From positions 18,535,823 through 18,599,822 of the forward strand of contig OZ018408.1 in the NCBI GenBank assembly GCA_963969595.1: a stretch of DNA of 64,000 nt, written 5' to 3'. The translations under genes were made by a program, and so were the position numbers. This document shows positions 22,828 to 35,500 of the stretch, piece after piece (the first letter of the stretch is position 1; each line of letters begins with the position of its first letter). Below the pieces are notes generated by a model, which was not told the origin of the DNA, made no database searches, and saw only the letters and a list, made by a program, of their open reading frames with translations. This stretch comes from Neckera pumila (taxonomy: Eukaryota; Streptophyta; Bryopsida; Hypnales; Neckeraceae).

Positions 22828-23740
22828 GTAGCAATGCTCTAATAAGCGAGATCCTTAGTCCTTAAGGACTACACTAATTTTCATATATATATATATATAT
22901 TCTAAGGTGCTTTTTTAATGAAGGCAAAAAAATTTGGCACTTTGAGACAAAACTTGATTATAGTGCTTGTTTCCATCTTCTTTTTTTTTTTTCTTAAAAC
23001 ACATAAACAATTTTCATTGCAAGGGAAACAGTATACGGAATGTGAAGACAGGCCTCGACAAAACTTGTTTCTATCTTTTAATGTCCATGTGTCTTGTTCT
23101 ATAATTCCAATGCTTGATTTGATTGAAGATTTTAGTTTGTAGTGGCATGGCAAGGCATATTTAATCTTGAACCCTTAAAGGACCAAAGGTTCAAATTTCA
23201 AACATATTCTACTAACCCAAAATCTTGGATTTTTCATCTACCATGATCTTTTATAGATTCTAGTATTAGTGCTCTTATATTTGTATCTTATAGATTTTTT
23301 CAAACTTTTCTTTGCAAATTTTTGATAATGACAAGATATTTTTCCTTTTTCAATGGATGAAATTGCAAAGTGCTACCAAACTTTGGAACGGTATTGCAAT
23401 AATTTGGATGAATGTACACTCTTTTGGATGACTAAATGAACTTTCATCCATATATTACAAGTTTCATCCATTTCTGTGGATGTAAATAGCTTCATCACTC
23501 CATTGATAATCGCTTTCTACACTCCCTAAAATAATTGAAAACAAACAAACTACATTTGCCCTACTTGGCTAAAGAAGCACGAGTGAAAAAATTGAAGATT
23601 TTAGGCTTGCTTTGGAGAGAGAATTTTGAAGTAGTTTTAGGAGTAATTAAAGTAAGGGATTTTAGGGCAGTCCACCTGAGCTTGACAGTACAATACACGC
23701 TACTAATGATTTTTGGTGTGCTTAAGTTAAATGTCCTTAC
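22828..23740. other. AT-rich spacer with a possible decayed TTAA-element end
   Basis: Contains an (AT)n run at about 22884-22900 and a weak match to a TTAA terminus, 'ttgaacccttaaaggaccaa', at about 23167. No gene is recognised. Confidence 0.4.
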
Positions 23741-23743
23741 TAG

Positions 23744-23983
23744 TGTACACAAAATAGTGAGATTAGGTTGCTCTACTTAATTTCTCGACAGTCAACTCTA
23801 TAAAAATATTTACGGCTTTTTGTACAATGGTGCATTCATTTTAGAGCCATGTGTATGGCATAGATTTGTGAACCAGTTCAAGACTTGGTTCAGAGAGTGG
23901 CATGCGCCTCCATGTGAAACAAACATTGACCCATGAAGTAATTTATCTTAGGTAAGGCAACCTAATTTCACTATTTTGTGCAG
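23744..23983. mobile_element. Small TIR element, family T
   Basis: Ends 'acacaaaatagtgagattag' and 'ctaatttcactattttgtgc' are near inverse complements. A second copy at 27409-27665 shares the interior ('ctcgacagtc', 'gagagtggcatgcgcctc', 'catgaagtaatttat'). The target duplication is not clear, so the superfamily is left open. Confidence 0.6.
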
Positions 23984-24125
23984 GGATCAGTGACACGGGG
24001 TCATGCCACCTCAGCTAATCACAGTAGCGCGTTTCTGGACTGGATTGGACCCCAACTGAAGCAAATTAGTTTTGTTCTTCCTTTTTTTTCTGATGAAAAT
24101 ACTTTTTTAAGGTAGCAGCAAAACT

Positions 24126-24127
24126 TT

Positions 24128-24156
<29 letters not shown>
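24126..24156 (+). repeat. (TTTA)n microsatellite
   Basis: About seven or eight tttа-type units; a similar run lies at 29871-29895. The rest of 23984-24898 shows no gene. Confidence 0.85.
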
Positions 24157-24158
<2 letters not shown>

Positions 24159-24901
24159 AACTATTATTTTGATTGATTTCCTCGGGGGTAAACAAATGAA
24201 TCAATCTTGCCTGCCCGGGACTTTTTAATCATTACTGGGCCACCACAGTACTTGGTCCGCTATTCTGCCTTATTTGGCACTTGGGATCCTGGGTGAAGTT
24301 AGGCTTTATTTGTTTGTAACCCTGAGTTTTTTGTCAAAGACTTCATAATGGGAAGACTAAGTAAAGACTTGATGCCAGATGATGTGGCAGCGACTTCGGT
24401 GGGTCCAGCATATATTCATCTATTTTAAAAAAGGGGGCGGCAGACGGAATAAGTGTAGAATAATCCAGGATAATAATTCAATCTTTTTTTACCCGGGGCA
24501 TCGGCACCACTTCTGGCTGACCCTCCGTCGAATCTAAGCATTTAGAATTTCAAAATATTGGAAAAAATTCAAAAAAATTCAAAAAAAAATTCAAAAAAAA
24601 TGGATTCATTATATGATTATATCCGGTTCGCCTCCCAAGGCAAGGCACTCCAAGTCAGTTATTAAAGTTATTATTGAAAATGCCCTGGAGCTTCTGCACT
24701 TGGCATTGCGGGACAGGGGCCTCGTGCTTGGGAGGAGGATGACAGAGGATGACAGGGAGAGGATGACAAAAGTTGGATGAGAAATAATTAATGGAGGCAA
24801 GCCAGTATGATTATTGAATGATTGGTTCAAGAAGAACAACTGATTAGGTGAGGGAGGGGGGTAAGTTATGGAATCAGGATGCTAAATCCATGACATTGTT
24901 A

Positions 24902-25427
24902 GGGCCACTTCATACTATGGCCATCCAAGTCAAGAGGCCGTGGGATTGAGTGGCCAAACTTTGTTGAGAGTCCAAAGAAATGAGCAATAAATGGGCAATA
25001 AAGTATAGGAATTGGAGCCTTTGATTGGCTATATGTGAAGCCTCCAAAGGTCTAGTCCAAAGTCCAAACCCTTTGCAATGAATTCCCACAACCTATCGAT
25101 TTGAATGGCCAAAGTGTGAAGTCTCGAAGGCCAAGCCCAAAGTCCAAACCCATACCAATCTAATGGTTGAGATCTTGTAAGTTATTAAACGAACTCCCAC
25201 GGCCTCTTGACTATAGTTTGGACCTCTATTTTTAGCCAACCTATACTTTTGTTGAGAGTCTGTCGCCATGTAGGCAATTTATTGCCACGTAGGTAGTTGG
25301 AGGGCCATGGCCTTTGGACTTGTACTTTCTAGTGTGAAGGGTCGAGAGGCCAAATTCTTGATTTCTTGCAATGTGATTGGTGGAACTCTACGGCCTTTTG
25401 GCCTTTGGCCATAGTGTAAAGTGGCCC
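24902..25427. mobile_element. Tourist-like (PIF/Harbinger) MITE
   Basis: Ends GGGCCACTTCATACTATGGC and its near complement, with imperfect inverted similarity continuing for about 40 bases. The flanking 3-base duplication is TTA at 24899-24901 and 25428-25430, as for Tourist/Harbinger. No transposase frame. A reversed partial relative is at 61640-61910. Confidence 0.75.
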
Positions 25428-26290
25428 TTAGTCCCTAAAATACCAAAGCATTTTCTAGCTCTGAAACCAGTGAATTTCTCTCTCTTAGAATCTAACTGTA
25501 GGATCTTGTACTTCACTTGTCTCAAATCATGTGGTAAAAATTTCAAGAAATTTGACCCTATGGATTGGAAGATATTAGCATTCAAACTTGGAAAAAAAAA
25601 ATTTGGATTGTGGCCTACAATTTCAGATGACTTTGACGGCCATTTGTGGGATTTTTTGCACTACACACCATAAAGTTAAAATTCTTTATGCTGAACATTT
25701 GAGTTGAGAGTTAGAGAAAAAACTTTAGGATAGCAAAAATTAATTTTCACATATAAAAAAAATTGTTAAGTAGAAGTAGGTCCAAAATTGAACGAAACAC
25801 TAAATTGCTAATAGCTCTTAGATGGAATTAGAATACCATAATCCCAACGGTGGGATTGTTCTTGCAAACAAATTTGACCTTGCCAAGAAAAAAATTGAAA
25901 AAAATTGAAAATTGCATTCAAAAATAATTCTATAAGTTGTTATTTGAAGAAGATGCTTAGGTTGCCCAAAAAATAAGATTGTCTATAACTTTCTCATTAT
26001 TAGTCCAAATACAATGAATCAAAGCTTTAGATGTAGATAAAACATAACCTTTGCAAAAGGAACTAAAAATAAAATAAAAAATCTTTTTTTTTTCTTTTTT
26101 TTTTGCTTGGCGAATTGCTTTTTGACTTTGGGTGGCATAACTTTTGCTCCCATGCATTGATTGAAGAAAAATTGTATTTTTAGAAAGCTATTGTGATTTT
26201 CTATCTTTGAAAGAAAATTCAAAAAATCAAGTCAGAATTTGAGGTCACACGGGCCTGCCCAAAATCCCAAATGTCTCCCCTCCAAGAAGA
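25428..26290 (+). mobile_element. TTAA element, subfamily C, damaged ends
   Basis: Starts ttagtccctaaaataccaaa, a decayed TTAACCCCTAAA end shared with the Tourist-like element's target site. It continues with the blocks 'ctaactgtaggatcttgta', 'tggattggaagatattagca', 'ataatcccaacggtgggatt' and 'gcataacttttgctccca'. The right end fades near 'caaatgtctcccctcc'. Non-coding. Confidence 0.7.
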
Positions 26291-26492
26291 TTTTGGTTTT
26301 GATTTTGACCAACGCTTGAAGGGTCTTTTTTGCTCCCCTAGAAAGCTGGAGCTCCCAGCGTTGAATCTTGCAAAGTTCTCTGTTGTGACAAAGTCTAGTA
26401 AGGTAAAATTTGTGTTTTGTGGGGGTAAATGTAAAAAAAAAACTATTTTGTACTTTCATGTGACTAGTCATCCCTACGTATTTTCATCCAAA

Positions 26493-26860
26493 ACTAGTGT
26501 GGCCCTGTGCCATTGGCCCAATTTTCATCCACTTCCAGTTCCACTCTCGGTTCCACTCCCAGTACCAAGAACGCCACCAAAATCAAAGTAAAAGTAATTT
26601 TCTAATTTTTTAATCAATAAATACTTTGAAATTCAATAACTTTTGCACCACCGCTCCAAACGCCACGAAACCAAGCCGGTGCACCCCTCCTCGGCGAGAG
26701 CTTTCCGACGGTACCAAGCACGCGGCCGGGGGACGCAGGATCCGAGAGATCTCAACGCTACAAACAAAACAAACAAACAAACAAACAAACAAACAAACAA
26801 ACAAACAAACAAACAAACAAACAAACAAACAAACAAACAAACAGCCTCATTTAAGGTATT
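26493..26860 (-). repeat. Repeat R, reverse copy, with (AAAC)n
   Basis: Reverse complement of 20232-20595, starting 'actagtgtggccctgtgcc'. It contains a long (aaac)n run at 26761-26841 where the other copy has (ttttg)n. Confidence 0.75.
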
Positions 26861-26895
26861 GATTAAAAGCTTTTGAATCATTCCATTTTGATTAA

Positions 26896-27119
26896 CCCGG
26901 CTTGGTTTCATGGCGTTTGGAGCAGTGGTGCAAAAGTTATTGAATTTCAAAGTATTTATTGATTAAAAAATTAGAAAATTACTTTTACTTTGATTTTGGT
27001 GGCGTTCTTGGTACTGGGAGTGGAACCGGGAGTAGAACTAGGAGTAGAATCGGAAGTAGAACCAGGAGTGGAACCGGGAGTAGATGAAAATTGGGCCAAC
27101 GGCACAGGGTCACACTAGT
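26896..27119 (+). repeat. Repeat R, partial forward copy
   Basis: Starts within the GC-rich core ('cggcttggtttcatggcg') and runs to 'cacactagt', including the 12-base degenerate array. With 26493-26860 it forms an inverted pair with a short spacer. Confidence 0.75.
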
Positions 27120-27408
27120 AGATGTGAAAGTGTTATGGAGTTTAAATTTCAAGCAAAGAAAAGGAAAAAAATAATGCAATGTTGGTTTCATACAAATGTT
27201 GCAACAGTGTACTATTAGTTCAACATAATAAAGATGTAGCAATGCTATGAGAGGATTGATCATTAAGTTTCAAATACAAAAATATTGAAATTCATCATGG
27301 TAACAAATTTCTAATGAAACTAGAGTATGTTATTTGTTGTTTAGGATCATATAGTCAAAAATTTGGAAATTTTGAATTCATATTTGAAATTAGAGGTCCC
27401 AAATTAGC

Positions 27409-27912
27409 TACACAAAATAGTGATATTAGGTTGCTCCACACTAATTTCTCGACAGTCCACACTATAGAAATATTCACTACTTTTGTACACTAATGCATTC
27501 AATTCAGAGCCATATGCATAACATAGATTTGTGCACTAGTTCAAGGTCTGGTTTAGAGAGTGGCATGCGCCTCTATGTGAAAGAAGTATTGATCCATGAA
27601 GTAATTTATTTATGTAAGGCAACCTAATTGACAAGGCAACTTAATTTCACTATTTTGTGTAGACTAAGTAGGAAAACTGGATTGCCTTAACTATTAGGTT
27701 GCCTTCGTCAGAGAAGTCACCTCATGACATACTGCTTATCCAAATGGAGGCACATGCCATTTTCTAAACCCAAGCTATGAACCCGTGCACCAACACATGC
27801 AGTATTAAAATTCCTACATTACTGTATCCTTCTACAGTAATTACACATAGTTATACAGTATAGAATGTTGTGAAATTAGTGTAGGGCAATTTAATTTCAC
27901 TATTTAGTGTAG
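27409..27912. mobile_element. Family T element plus an inverted partial copy
   Basis: 27409-27665 is a full family T element ('ctacacaaaatagtgatatt' to 'aatttcactattttgtgtag'). The following part carries the interior in reverse ('gaggcacatgccattttcta') and ends 'aatttcactatttagtgtag' near 27912. The whole is an inverted pair. No coding capacity. Confidence 0.5.
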
Positions 27913-28402
27913 GGGGGGTTGACAAGTCAAACGATTGAGTAGTAAAACTAACACTGTGCACTTCCTATGCTATGAGTAGGACGCAAAATTTGTCCCACGA
28001 AGTAGGACCAACAAGGTGAATTAACCCGTGGGAAAAATGCAGAGAAAACAAATTTTCAATTTAAAGGAAAAAATCAATCGGATTCTTCAATAGCAATCTA
28101 ATAACATATTAGTTTGTCAAATTCTATTATGAAATGTGTCCAAGATAAGTTTTTAATTTAATGAGATGCAACCTTGATTATTTGGTATTTTTAACTCCCT
28201 ACAAAGCATTGTTGTATTCTTCCCAAATAAGTCACTACTTTCAAACTCTTTTTGTATAGGGCAATGGTCGAGGAGGAGGGAATTTTGCCAAAAAAAAGGG
28301 CAGACGAGGAGGGCGGAGCCCGACGAGGAGGCCCTTTTTTTGGTGAAATTCACGACGATGAGGGGCATTGCCCAGCATAAACGACCGGTGTGCAAGAGAT
28401 TT

Positions 28403-28442
28403 TCTTGGATGAGATAACGATTTCTTGGATGAGATAACGATG
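28403..28442 (+). repeat. Two tandem copies of a 20-base unit
   Basis: The unit gatttcttggatgagataac occurs twice in a row, with one difference at the start. Confidence 0.8.
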
Positions 28443-28602
28443 AAAAATCTATAATCCCCAATTATGCGGTTTTGCCCGCGTAATCGGGCATTATGGCTCA
28501 GAATTTGCCCGCCTTTTGAATGAGACGAATCCCAGGGGTGGTTTACGTGATTGATGCATCTTAGACTTCCCTTGACCTATATATCTTTTCATTTTTTGGC
28601 AA

Positions 28603-28759
28603 CATAAAATTTTCATTTTATGAATGAAATTTTCATTTTATGAATGAAATTTTCATTTTATGAATGAAATTTTCATTTTATGAATGAAATTTTCATTTTA
28701 TGAATGAAATTTTCATTTTATGAATGAAATTTTCATTTTATGAATGAAATTTTCATTTT
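28603..28759 (+). repeat. Array of about eight 20-base self-complementary units
   Basis: The unit tgaatgaaattttcatttta is repeated without a mismatch seven times, with a partial unit at each side. Each junction contains TTTCATT-ttatg-AATGAAA, so every unit can form a hairpin. There are no spacers, so it is not a CRISPR array. Confidence 0.9.
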
Positions 28760-28999
28760 TTACTTTGAAGTTTTCACACAACATGTGATTCAGGAGTAGC
28801 GTCAAGGTGCAACAATTTTCAAAACATTTGACTACATCGTTAAAATGACAAGTTATTGGATGCTATATAGTCTCTTTCAAAGCCAAGGCAACTAGAAAAA
28901 ATCACCTTTTAAAAAATAAAAATATGAACTTAGTTTTATATTATATGTACCTGAAAAGCTTCAAATCATTTTCCTTCTATTAATGAGAAGAATGTTATG

Positions 29000-29620
29000 A
29001 GGAATTTTAGTTTGCAGACAATTAGAGAATCTTGGATAGAATCTGTAATATCCCAAAATAAACTTTGAAGTCGTGTTTTGAGTATAATTTTTGATATTTT
29101 GGGAAAAAATTTAATCATAGGATGCAGATTGCTTATTACAATATTATAATTGATTGTTGTGATTGAAAATTTTCAATTCTATAACTAAATTTTTAGCAAT
29201 TTAGTGATTTTTAACCATACTTTACTACTTTCTACTTACCATTTTTTTCAAGCATGAATATGAATTAATTTTTTATATGTATTTCTAACTTATCTCTTCA
29301 ACATATTATGGAGAGATGCAAGTTGTTGGACATACACATTTTTGGGTAAAATGTTTGAAAGATGAAACTTAACCATTATTTTGGGAAGAGTTGAAAATTC
29401 TTTTTTTGAAAATTCAAGCATTATGATCTTTCAATTGGTAAAGTTTCTATCTCTAAAATTGTAGGAGGGTGTACTCTACCAAGTTAACTAAAATATCCTA
29501 TGGTTGAATTTGTTAATAAATAAATATAGATGAAGATTTTAGCGTTGCTTGATACAAGTATTTTGAAGCAATTTTGGGCCTAAAAACACTGCAGTCCTTT
29601 GGGAGTTAGGCTTAGTTTAG
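29000..29620 (-). mobile_element. TTAA element, diverged subfamily B, partial
   Basis: Matches the copy at 43900-44884 in reverse ('aaataaactttgaagtcg', 'ataggatgcagattgcttat', 'gagagatgcaagttgttgga'). It ends near 'gtcctttgggagttagg', a decayed terminus. Confidence 0.6.
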
Positions 29621-29624
29621 TGTA

Positions 29625-32600
29625 TAACCTAACCCTAATAAATTCCATGGCTTCTAACCATTGCGCAGCAATATTGTATGGAAGTGGGAAGAATGCCAGC
29701 TCACATACAAGTGGGCAATATAGTATGGACAACTAAACAAAAACACCCTAGCCCCATGCAAAAGTCAGGATTGATACATTAGAAGAGATTTGAAGGCATT
29801 GGAGGGCCATTTTAGGCCCGTTCCCTGATCTGGCTAGATCCGTGAACAGTCGATACAGGCTGTCAGAATTTATTTATTTATTTATTTATTTATTTTAAAT
29901 TTCTCTCTCAAAAATCATTTCAGGCCCAAAGTTTTAATTTTTAATTTTTTTTTGAAAATGACGGGGCACTCGCACGACCACATCAGCTAAGAGCTTTTCT
30001 TCGTAGAAACGCTGCGGGAACCCAAGATAACTCGCGGGCTCTTGGAGGCCTCAAATCTCCTCTAATGCATTGCTCCCAAATACTTGTTGAAATTTTAGCA
30101 GAACAATAATTAATCTCCAAATGCCATTTGGGTGTAATGTATGATAAAGAATCCTTCTAATATGGACATAAGTGCGTCTATTCATCCTCAAAATTTCGCT
30201 GTAAAAAAGGAAGGTCTTCTATAATAATCTAACTTTCAATGAGTGCTTTTGCACTTTTTAAGCTAATGATTTACACGATAACAATGTGTTGATGATGTAA
30301 AACAATGCCGCAAAACAATGAAGTAAGATTTGGTGCAAATAGAGAGGATTGTAGTTGCAGGATAGTTGTATTGGACACTTAGTTGCAGTTAGCTGGTTGT
30401 GGTGGACACATTTTTTCTTCTAGTGCAAAAGGATGTTTTTTACAATCACCAACCTGTTCTTTAAGGATTAAAGAGCACCTCTTGGTGCCAGCGATCACAT
30501 TTGGCTCCCAAATAGTAAAAAACAAAATTGAACATCTTAAAAAGCATGTGGTAATTGCAAGCTTAAGCATAAATAATGAGAAAATGTACACAAGTACAGA
30601 ATAGGACAGAAGAGAGTAGACATATTGCCAACCCATGTACAATGGTAGTTTTTGGTATTTTATATCCACCATTAAGATAGAATGAGCATAATTGGATTCT
30701 TCATGTTTTCTTTGATGAATTCCTAAATGGTTGCTTAGGCATTGTCTGCTTGTGCCTTCCAAGCAATGAAAAAATCTTGTTTTGTGCTAAAACCAAATGG
30801 ATCTAAGTGTGAAATTGAAACAATGCAATCTCCAAACGTTGAAAGTTTTGGTTAGTTTTAGCTAATGCAGGCCAACTCTGGACCCCCAAATAAAAGTTAA
30901 TCCAATATAAATTCTAAATATTCTAAGCTATAGAACATGTCATGCCCTTTCAAAAATGGTAAAGCAATCCCTAATCGAACTTTCTTACTAAAAATTATTT
31001 GCAGATGAAGTTCTATTTATGAATTGACTAAACAAACTTCATCCATCAATTTCTATTGACATGTTGTTCCAAATTTATTTTTGATTTCAAAATTTAGTTA
31101 ACAATTAATTTTGCAAAATCTATTTCCTTAAAGTGAATTAGTTATAAAATCCTTTAATTAGTCTCTAAATTATACTAAATTCAAATTGTTCTTGAATTGT
31201 TTTCAAAAGATTATAATTAATCATTTACTTGTTACTTACTACTTTGGACTTCTAATCTTAATTTTTAATATTCAATTTTTTATTATTTTTATTTTATAAA
31301 GCATAAAATTACCTATCTAAAGTATTAAGAAACTTAAGGTTTGGACTTGCATATCAAAAGTTACAAATGGATGAAGTTTAGCTACTAATTGGCACTCTAA
31401 AATTTCATCCGTTGTTTAATATTGACCTACAATTCTAAATCGACTTTTGACTTTAATCTAGATTCAAGGATTTTTATTTTACTTTCCTCAGATCGTTTTA
31501 CCTACTTTTCATCCAAAGTTAATTTTCAAATTTCATCTACTCATATCTTTTTAAATTTTTATCAATTTTTAAAGTTTAATATAATTTTAAAAACATCCAA
31601 ATATGGAATATTCAATTCTAAATTTGGAATTAAATTTTGATGGACTTTTAAATGGCTTGAGCGTTTAAATACTTATTCGAATTCTTATTTTAACAAAACA
31701 AGCAAAGAATAAAAACATGGTTAACCAAGGCTGTTGATACCACGATTCTATCCTCAAGTATCATGGTGGTGATTTTATAAGAGTATCTGCCTTATTCCAT
31801 CTTTCTTGGTTTGCTTGGGATTTTACATGTCATTTTAATAGAAGGTTTTACAAGAGTAATTATAACTCTAAGCTACCCTTTGTGTGTTCTTCTTCACCTA
31901 ATTCTTCCTTCTTTTTCTTTTCTATTATTTTTAGCTTTTTTTTTTTTTTATGATTATTTTTAAATTACTAATATTGACTTCTACTATTTTGATTATGTCT
32001 CATTGATATTACAAATCAAACTAATGGAAAGATATGGGCCTCATCAATTCTACTAAGCATCCAATCAAAGTTATAATATCTAGTCTAATCAACTATAATT
32101 CTTAAAGCCTAGTAAGAATTAAACTTCCATTAAGCTGATTCATGTAATGATCTCCAAATTATGACATGTAATTTGTACTTCTTGTATTCAAATGCTTGTA
32201 TCTCCAATCCAATGCTCACTTCTCTCTTATTATTTGTTTGGTGAAGATTTCTTGTGTTACAATTGCCTTAACTTTGGATCTAGTAGTCTAAGAATAAGCC
32301 CAACTTTTTCAAACCCCAACCTTTGTTTGTTCAAACTCCAATTCAATGCTTAAGCTCACTACCCTTGACTCTTGCTTGCCTAGACCCCAATTTGTTGCTT
32401 GTGCTCACAAATCTTGATCTTTACTTGTTCAAACTCCAATCCGTCGCTTGCTTAGATCCTAGCTTGTCTATCGTGTCCACAGACCCTAGTCAGAGGCTCT
32501 TGCTGGTAGCCTAATATTCGGAGGCTTGTCCTCGGCAACCCAATATCCATTCAAGAAGAGCTCACTACAACTTGTTAAGGATTGGCCCTCTAAGTTAAAT

Positions 32601-32779
32601 CTAATTGCGATTTTTGTTTTTTTCTAATTTCTAAATGGCTTGTCTAAGATAGTAACATTTTAACTAAATGATATTTAGGTGAATATAAAATAAGAATTCT
32701 AAGCTTACAAATTCACTATGAGATAAATTTTAACCTACAATCTAAACCAAATATAAATGATGAGTTTAGGAAGGAGTCC
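29625..32779. other. Long AT-rich stretch without a recognised gene
   Basis: Holds a (TTTA)n run (29871-29895), a copy of a roughly 150-base dispersed repeat at about 30080-30245 (second copy near 46865-47025, sharing 'aaagaatccttct'), and a degenerate repeat of 'caaactccaat...cgcttg' type at 32300-32500. A minus-strand frame of 127 codons (30379-30762) has no recognisable domain and is not called a gene. Confidence 0.5.
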
Positions 32780-33701
32780 TTAACCCCTAAAGGACCAAGG
32801 CCTTTTTTCTGCCAAAAAACTCTCATAACTGCCATTTCTAGAGCAAGGAGTAAAAAAAATTTAAAATTTGTTTCTTTTGCACATCTAACCATAGGATCTT
32901 ATACCTACCTAGTATGAGAATGTGTGGAAAAAATTTCAGAACTTTGATCGCACAGATTGCAAGATATCTACGTTTGAAGTAAAAAAAACAAGTTTTTCAG
33001 CACATTGCGGGACTAGATTTTTTGACTTTGAACATTTTTAACTTAAATTTTTTGCACTATAAAGTTTTGAGCTTTAAATCTTTCTAGTGGAGAGTTGAGT
33101 TGAGAGTCTAGAAAAAAAAAATTCAGAAAAAATTAATTTTCATTCTTAAAAAATTTGTTAAGTAGAAGTACGTATAAGATAGAAGGAAAATCTAAAATAT
33201 TAATATCTTTTAGATGGAATTCAAATGCACTAATCCCAATGGTGAGATTATTCTAGCACAGAAACTAAACCATGTGAAACTTTTTTTTTTGAAAAATTGC
33301 AAAAATTGCATTCCAAAATGAATCCTACAAATTATTTTTTTCAAGAAGATGCTCTAATTGCCTAAAAACAAGATTGTCCATAACTTTCTCATAAGCAATC
33401 CAAATGAAATGAATCAAGGTTTTCCAAATAGACAAAAATATAATCTATAAGGGAAAAAAAAAAATTTTAATTAAATTTTTTGCAAATTTTTTTTGCTGCC
33501 CCCTCTCCCCTGTTTTGAGCTTATTTGGGCATAACTTTTGTTCCATGCACCAATTGAAAAAAAAATTATATTCCCACAAAGCTTATCAGTTTTTCTATCT
33601 CTAAAAATAGTTAAAAAAATTTATGACAAAAATTCAGCCCATAGGTACCTGCCGAAAATCCCATTTGTCCCCCGAAGGAACAATGGTCCTTTAGGGGTTA
33701 A
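32780..33701 (+). mobile_element. TTAA element, subfamily A, complete
   Basis: Starts TTAACCCCTAAAGGACCAAG and ends 'aatggtcctttaggggttaa'; 922 bases, TTAA on both sides. Internal block order is that of 21013-21940 in reverse. The sequence aacTTAAattttttgc at 33041-33054 corresponds to the insertion site used in the nested pair at 47334. Confidence 0.9.
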
Positions 33702-34349
33702 ATAATCAAAGCTTTGCCATTGAGGGTTCCAATCAAGCATACTACAACAAATGGATAAAGGAATGATTAAAACCTTCAAATTTAGATGCAAAGTCAAAAC
33801 TTTGCTATATAAAGCAATAATTCAAACAAAGGAAACAAAAAGAAACATCTACAAACACAAAACAAGGAAAAGGTTAGTGTGAGGTTAAATGACACAAAAT
33901 TGAACTTGGTGGTTAGTTCAAACTAAAACTTGAAAAGTGACCCAAGCACTCAGAATTTCAACAAAACACATAACTGCAAGTCAAAGGTCTAAGGAAAATT
34001 CCACGCAAGGAGCAAGTGCAAGATTACAACCAAGGAATAATAACCAAAGAACACAATAAATTGTACAAAACTACAAATGTTAGTGATTAAATTCATAACA
34101 CTCACATAAACAAACAAAAGCATGCTAGAACTTAAAGGTACCCATGCGTTTTTCTAGAGATGTGCAAGATACTTAGATAAATGATGAAAATGCTCAGGAA
34201 ACACAAAACGGACATAGAATGGTCAAATTAGCCAAAATACTATGATCACAAACTAAAGCATCAATGCTTTGACAAATGCAACTAGGTGGTGGTTTGTGAG
34301 AGGAGGTAGTGGCCATTTATACTATTCCCAAGGCCTCCTTGTCCTTGAT

Positions 34350-34600
34350 ATCATCTCTAAAAGACCAAGTTGCGTTTTTTGGCAACATAGAGATTTTGGG
34401 CAGCTCACTACGGAAAGAGAAATTCCATATATTTTTTGAATTTTTTTTGGATGTGGACACAAGAAGTACTTTGCCGCTCTACCAAATATTTTTATAATCG
34501 GATATGCCTCTGAAGAGTTATGGGAAAAAATGCCGTTTTTTTATAGACGGGAGGGAGAGGGGGGTAGCATGGGTAGGGAAATTTACATTACAACAAAATT
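34350..34600 (-). mobile_element. TTAA element fragment, subfamily B
   Basis: Starts 'atctctaaaagaccaagttg' and continues 'cgttttttggcaacatag' and 'attttgggcagctcactac', which is the right end of the B copy at 40931-41834 in reverse. It may be one half of a B element whose other end is at 36780-36976, split by later insertions; that link is inferred. Confidence 0.55.
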
Positions 34601-34984
34601 TGCATTGCAATGCCTGTAAAAGTTTGGATAGGGCCTTAGGCAGCTTCTCGCCCCAAGTTTAGACCAAGATACTTCTCTGACATTTTTCTAGACTAATAAA
34701 TTTGACACAATGTACAATGAGGTAGTGGCACGAAGGCAGTTGCCATGTGCCTTCCTTTGGCCTAACGGGAAGGTACTCCTAATTGCTACATTTTAAAATT
34801 AAAAAAAATGCCCAAAGAATCCATTGAATCAATTACCAATTTGTCATTTGACAAACTACCATCCAAAAAAATTGATGGTTAAATGAAACAAATGCTTTGA
34901 CACTTGCAAAAATGAAGGGTGGAGAGGTCATTTTTATAATCAAATCCATTGTTTTTCATGAATCCTCAAAGAGTATGGGATAAT

Positions 34985-35500
34985 TTGAAGATGAGAGCTT
35001 AACCACTAACTGTCAAAATATAGGAATTATATTCAAAATAGAACTTTTGGCTTCATTTTGGCATAGTAGAATAATATATTTGTAAAAACTTAATTTGAAC
35101 TATAAAATTTCCAAAATCAAGCTAAATTTCATTTCCAAAAATCCGTTTGTGATTTTGAGCCTCCAAAAATCAGTTATGGATAAATTTCGAAGAGGATGTT
35201 GAAAATGTCAATGAAAATGTCCCTTCCAATCCCTCTATGAAATTTGTATATAGCTTTTGGTTGTAGACTTAAATCTCAAACGATTTTTTGGAGATGAAAG
35301 TCAACTTGATTTACTAACTTTTCTTGGTTCAATTTTTTTTGAAAATTATTCTACTATGCCAAAATGAGGCTTGAAATTCTAATTTGAACACAATTCTTAC
35401 TTTTCACTTAACTATGAGCTTTTGAGCTCCTAATCATTCTAATTTACATATCCCACATGGATTGTTTAACCTCCTACTACCCCACTTGTGTAAAGATATT
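34985..35500. mobile_element. Foldback element P, copy 1
   Basis: Imperfect palindrome centred near 35212: 'aattatattcaaaatagaac' on the left pairs with sequence around 35390, and 'aaaatccgtttgtgattttg' pairs with sequence near 35285. A second copy is at 49130-49810. Non-coding; the termini are not defined. Confidence 0.6.

Noticed and set aside
26610..26950. Frames encoding repeated Phe-Val-Cys-Leu or Asn-Lys-Gln-Thr
   Set aside because: They are translations of the (AAAC)n microsatellite in repeat R.
28603..28759. Regular 20-base repeats that could suggest a CRISPR array
   Set aside because: The units are contiguous, with no spacers, and the genome is a plant nuclear one.
30379..30762. 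127-codon minus-strand frame
   Set aside because: Composition is compatible with chance; no motif beyond hydrophobic stretches.
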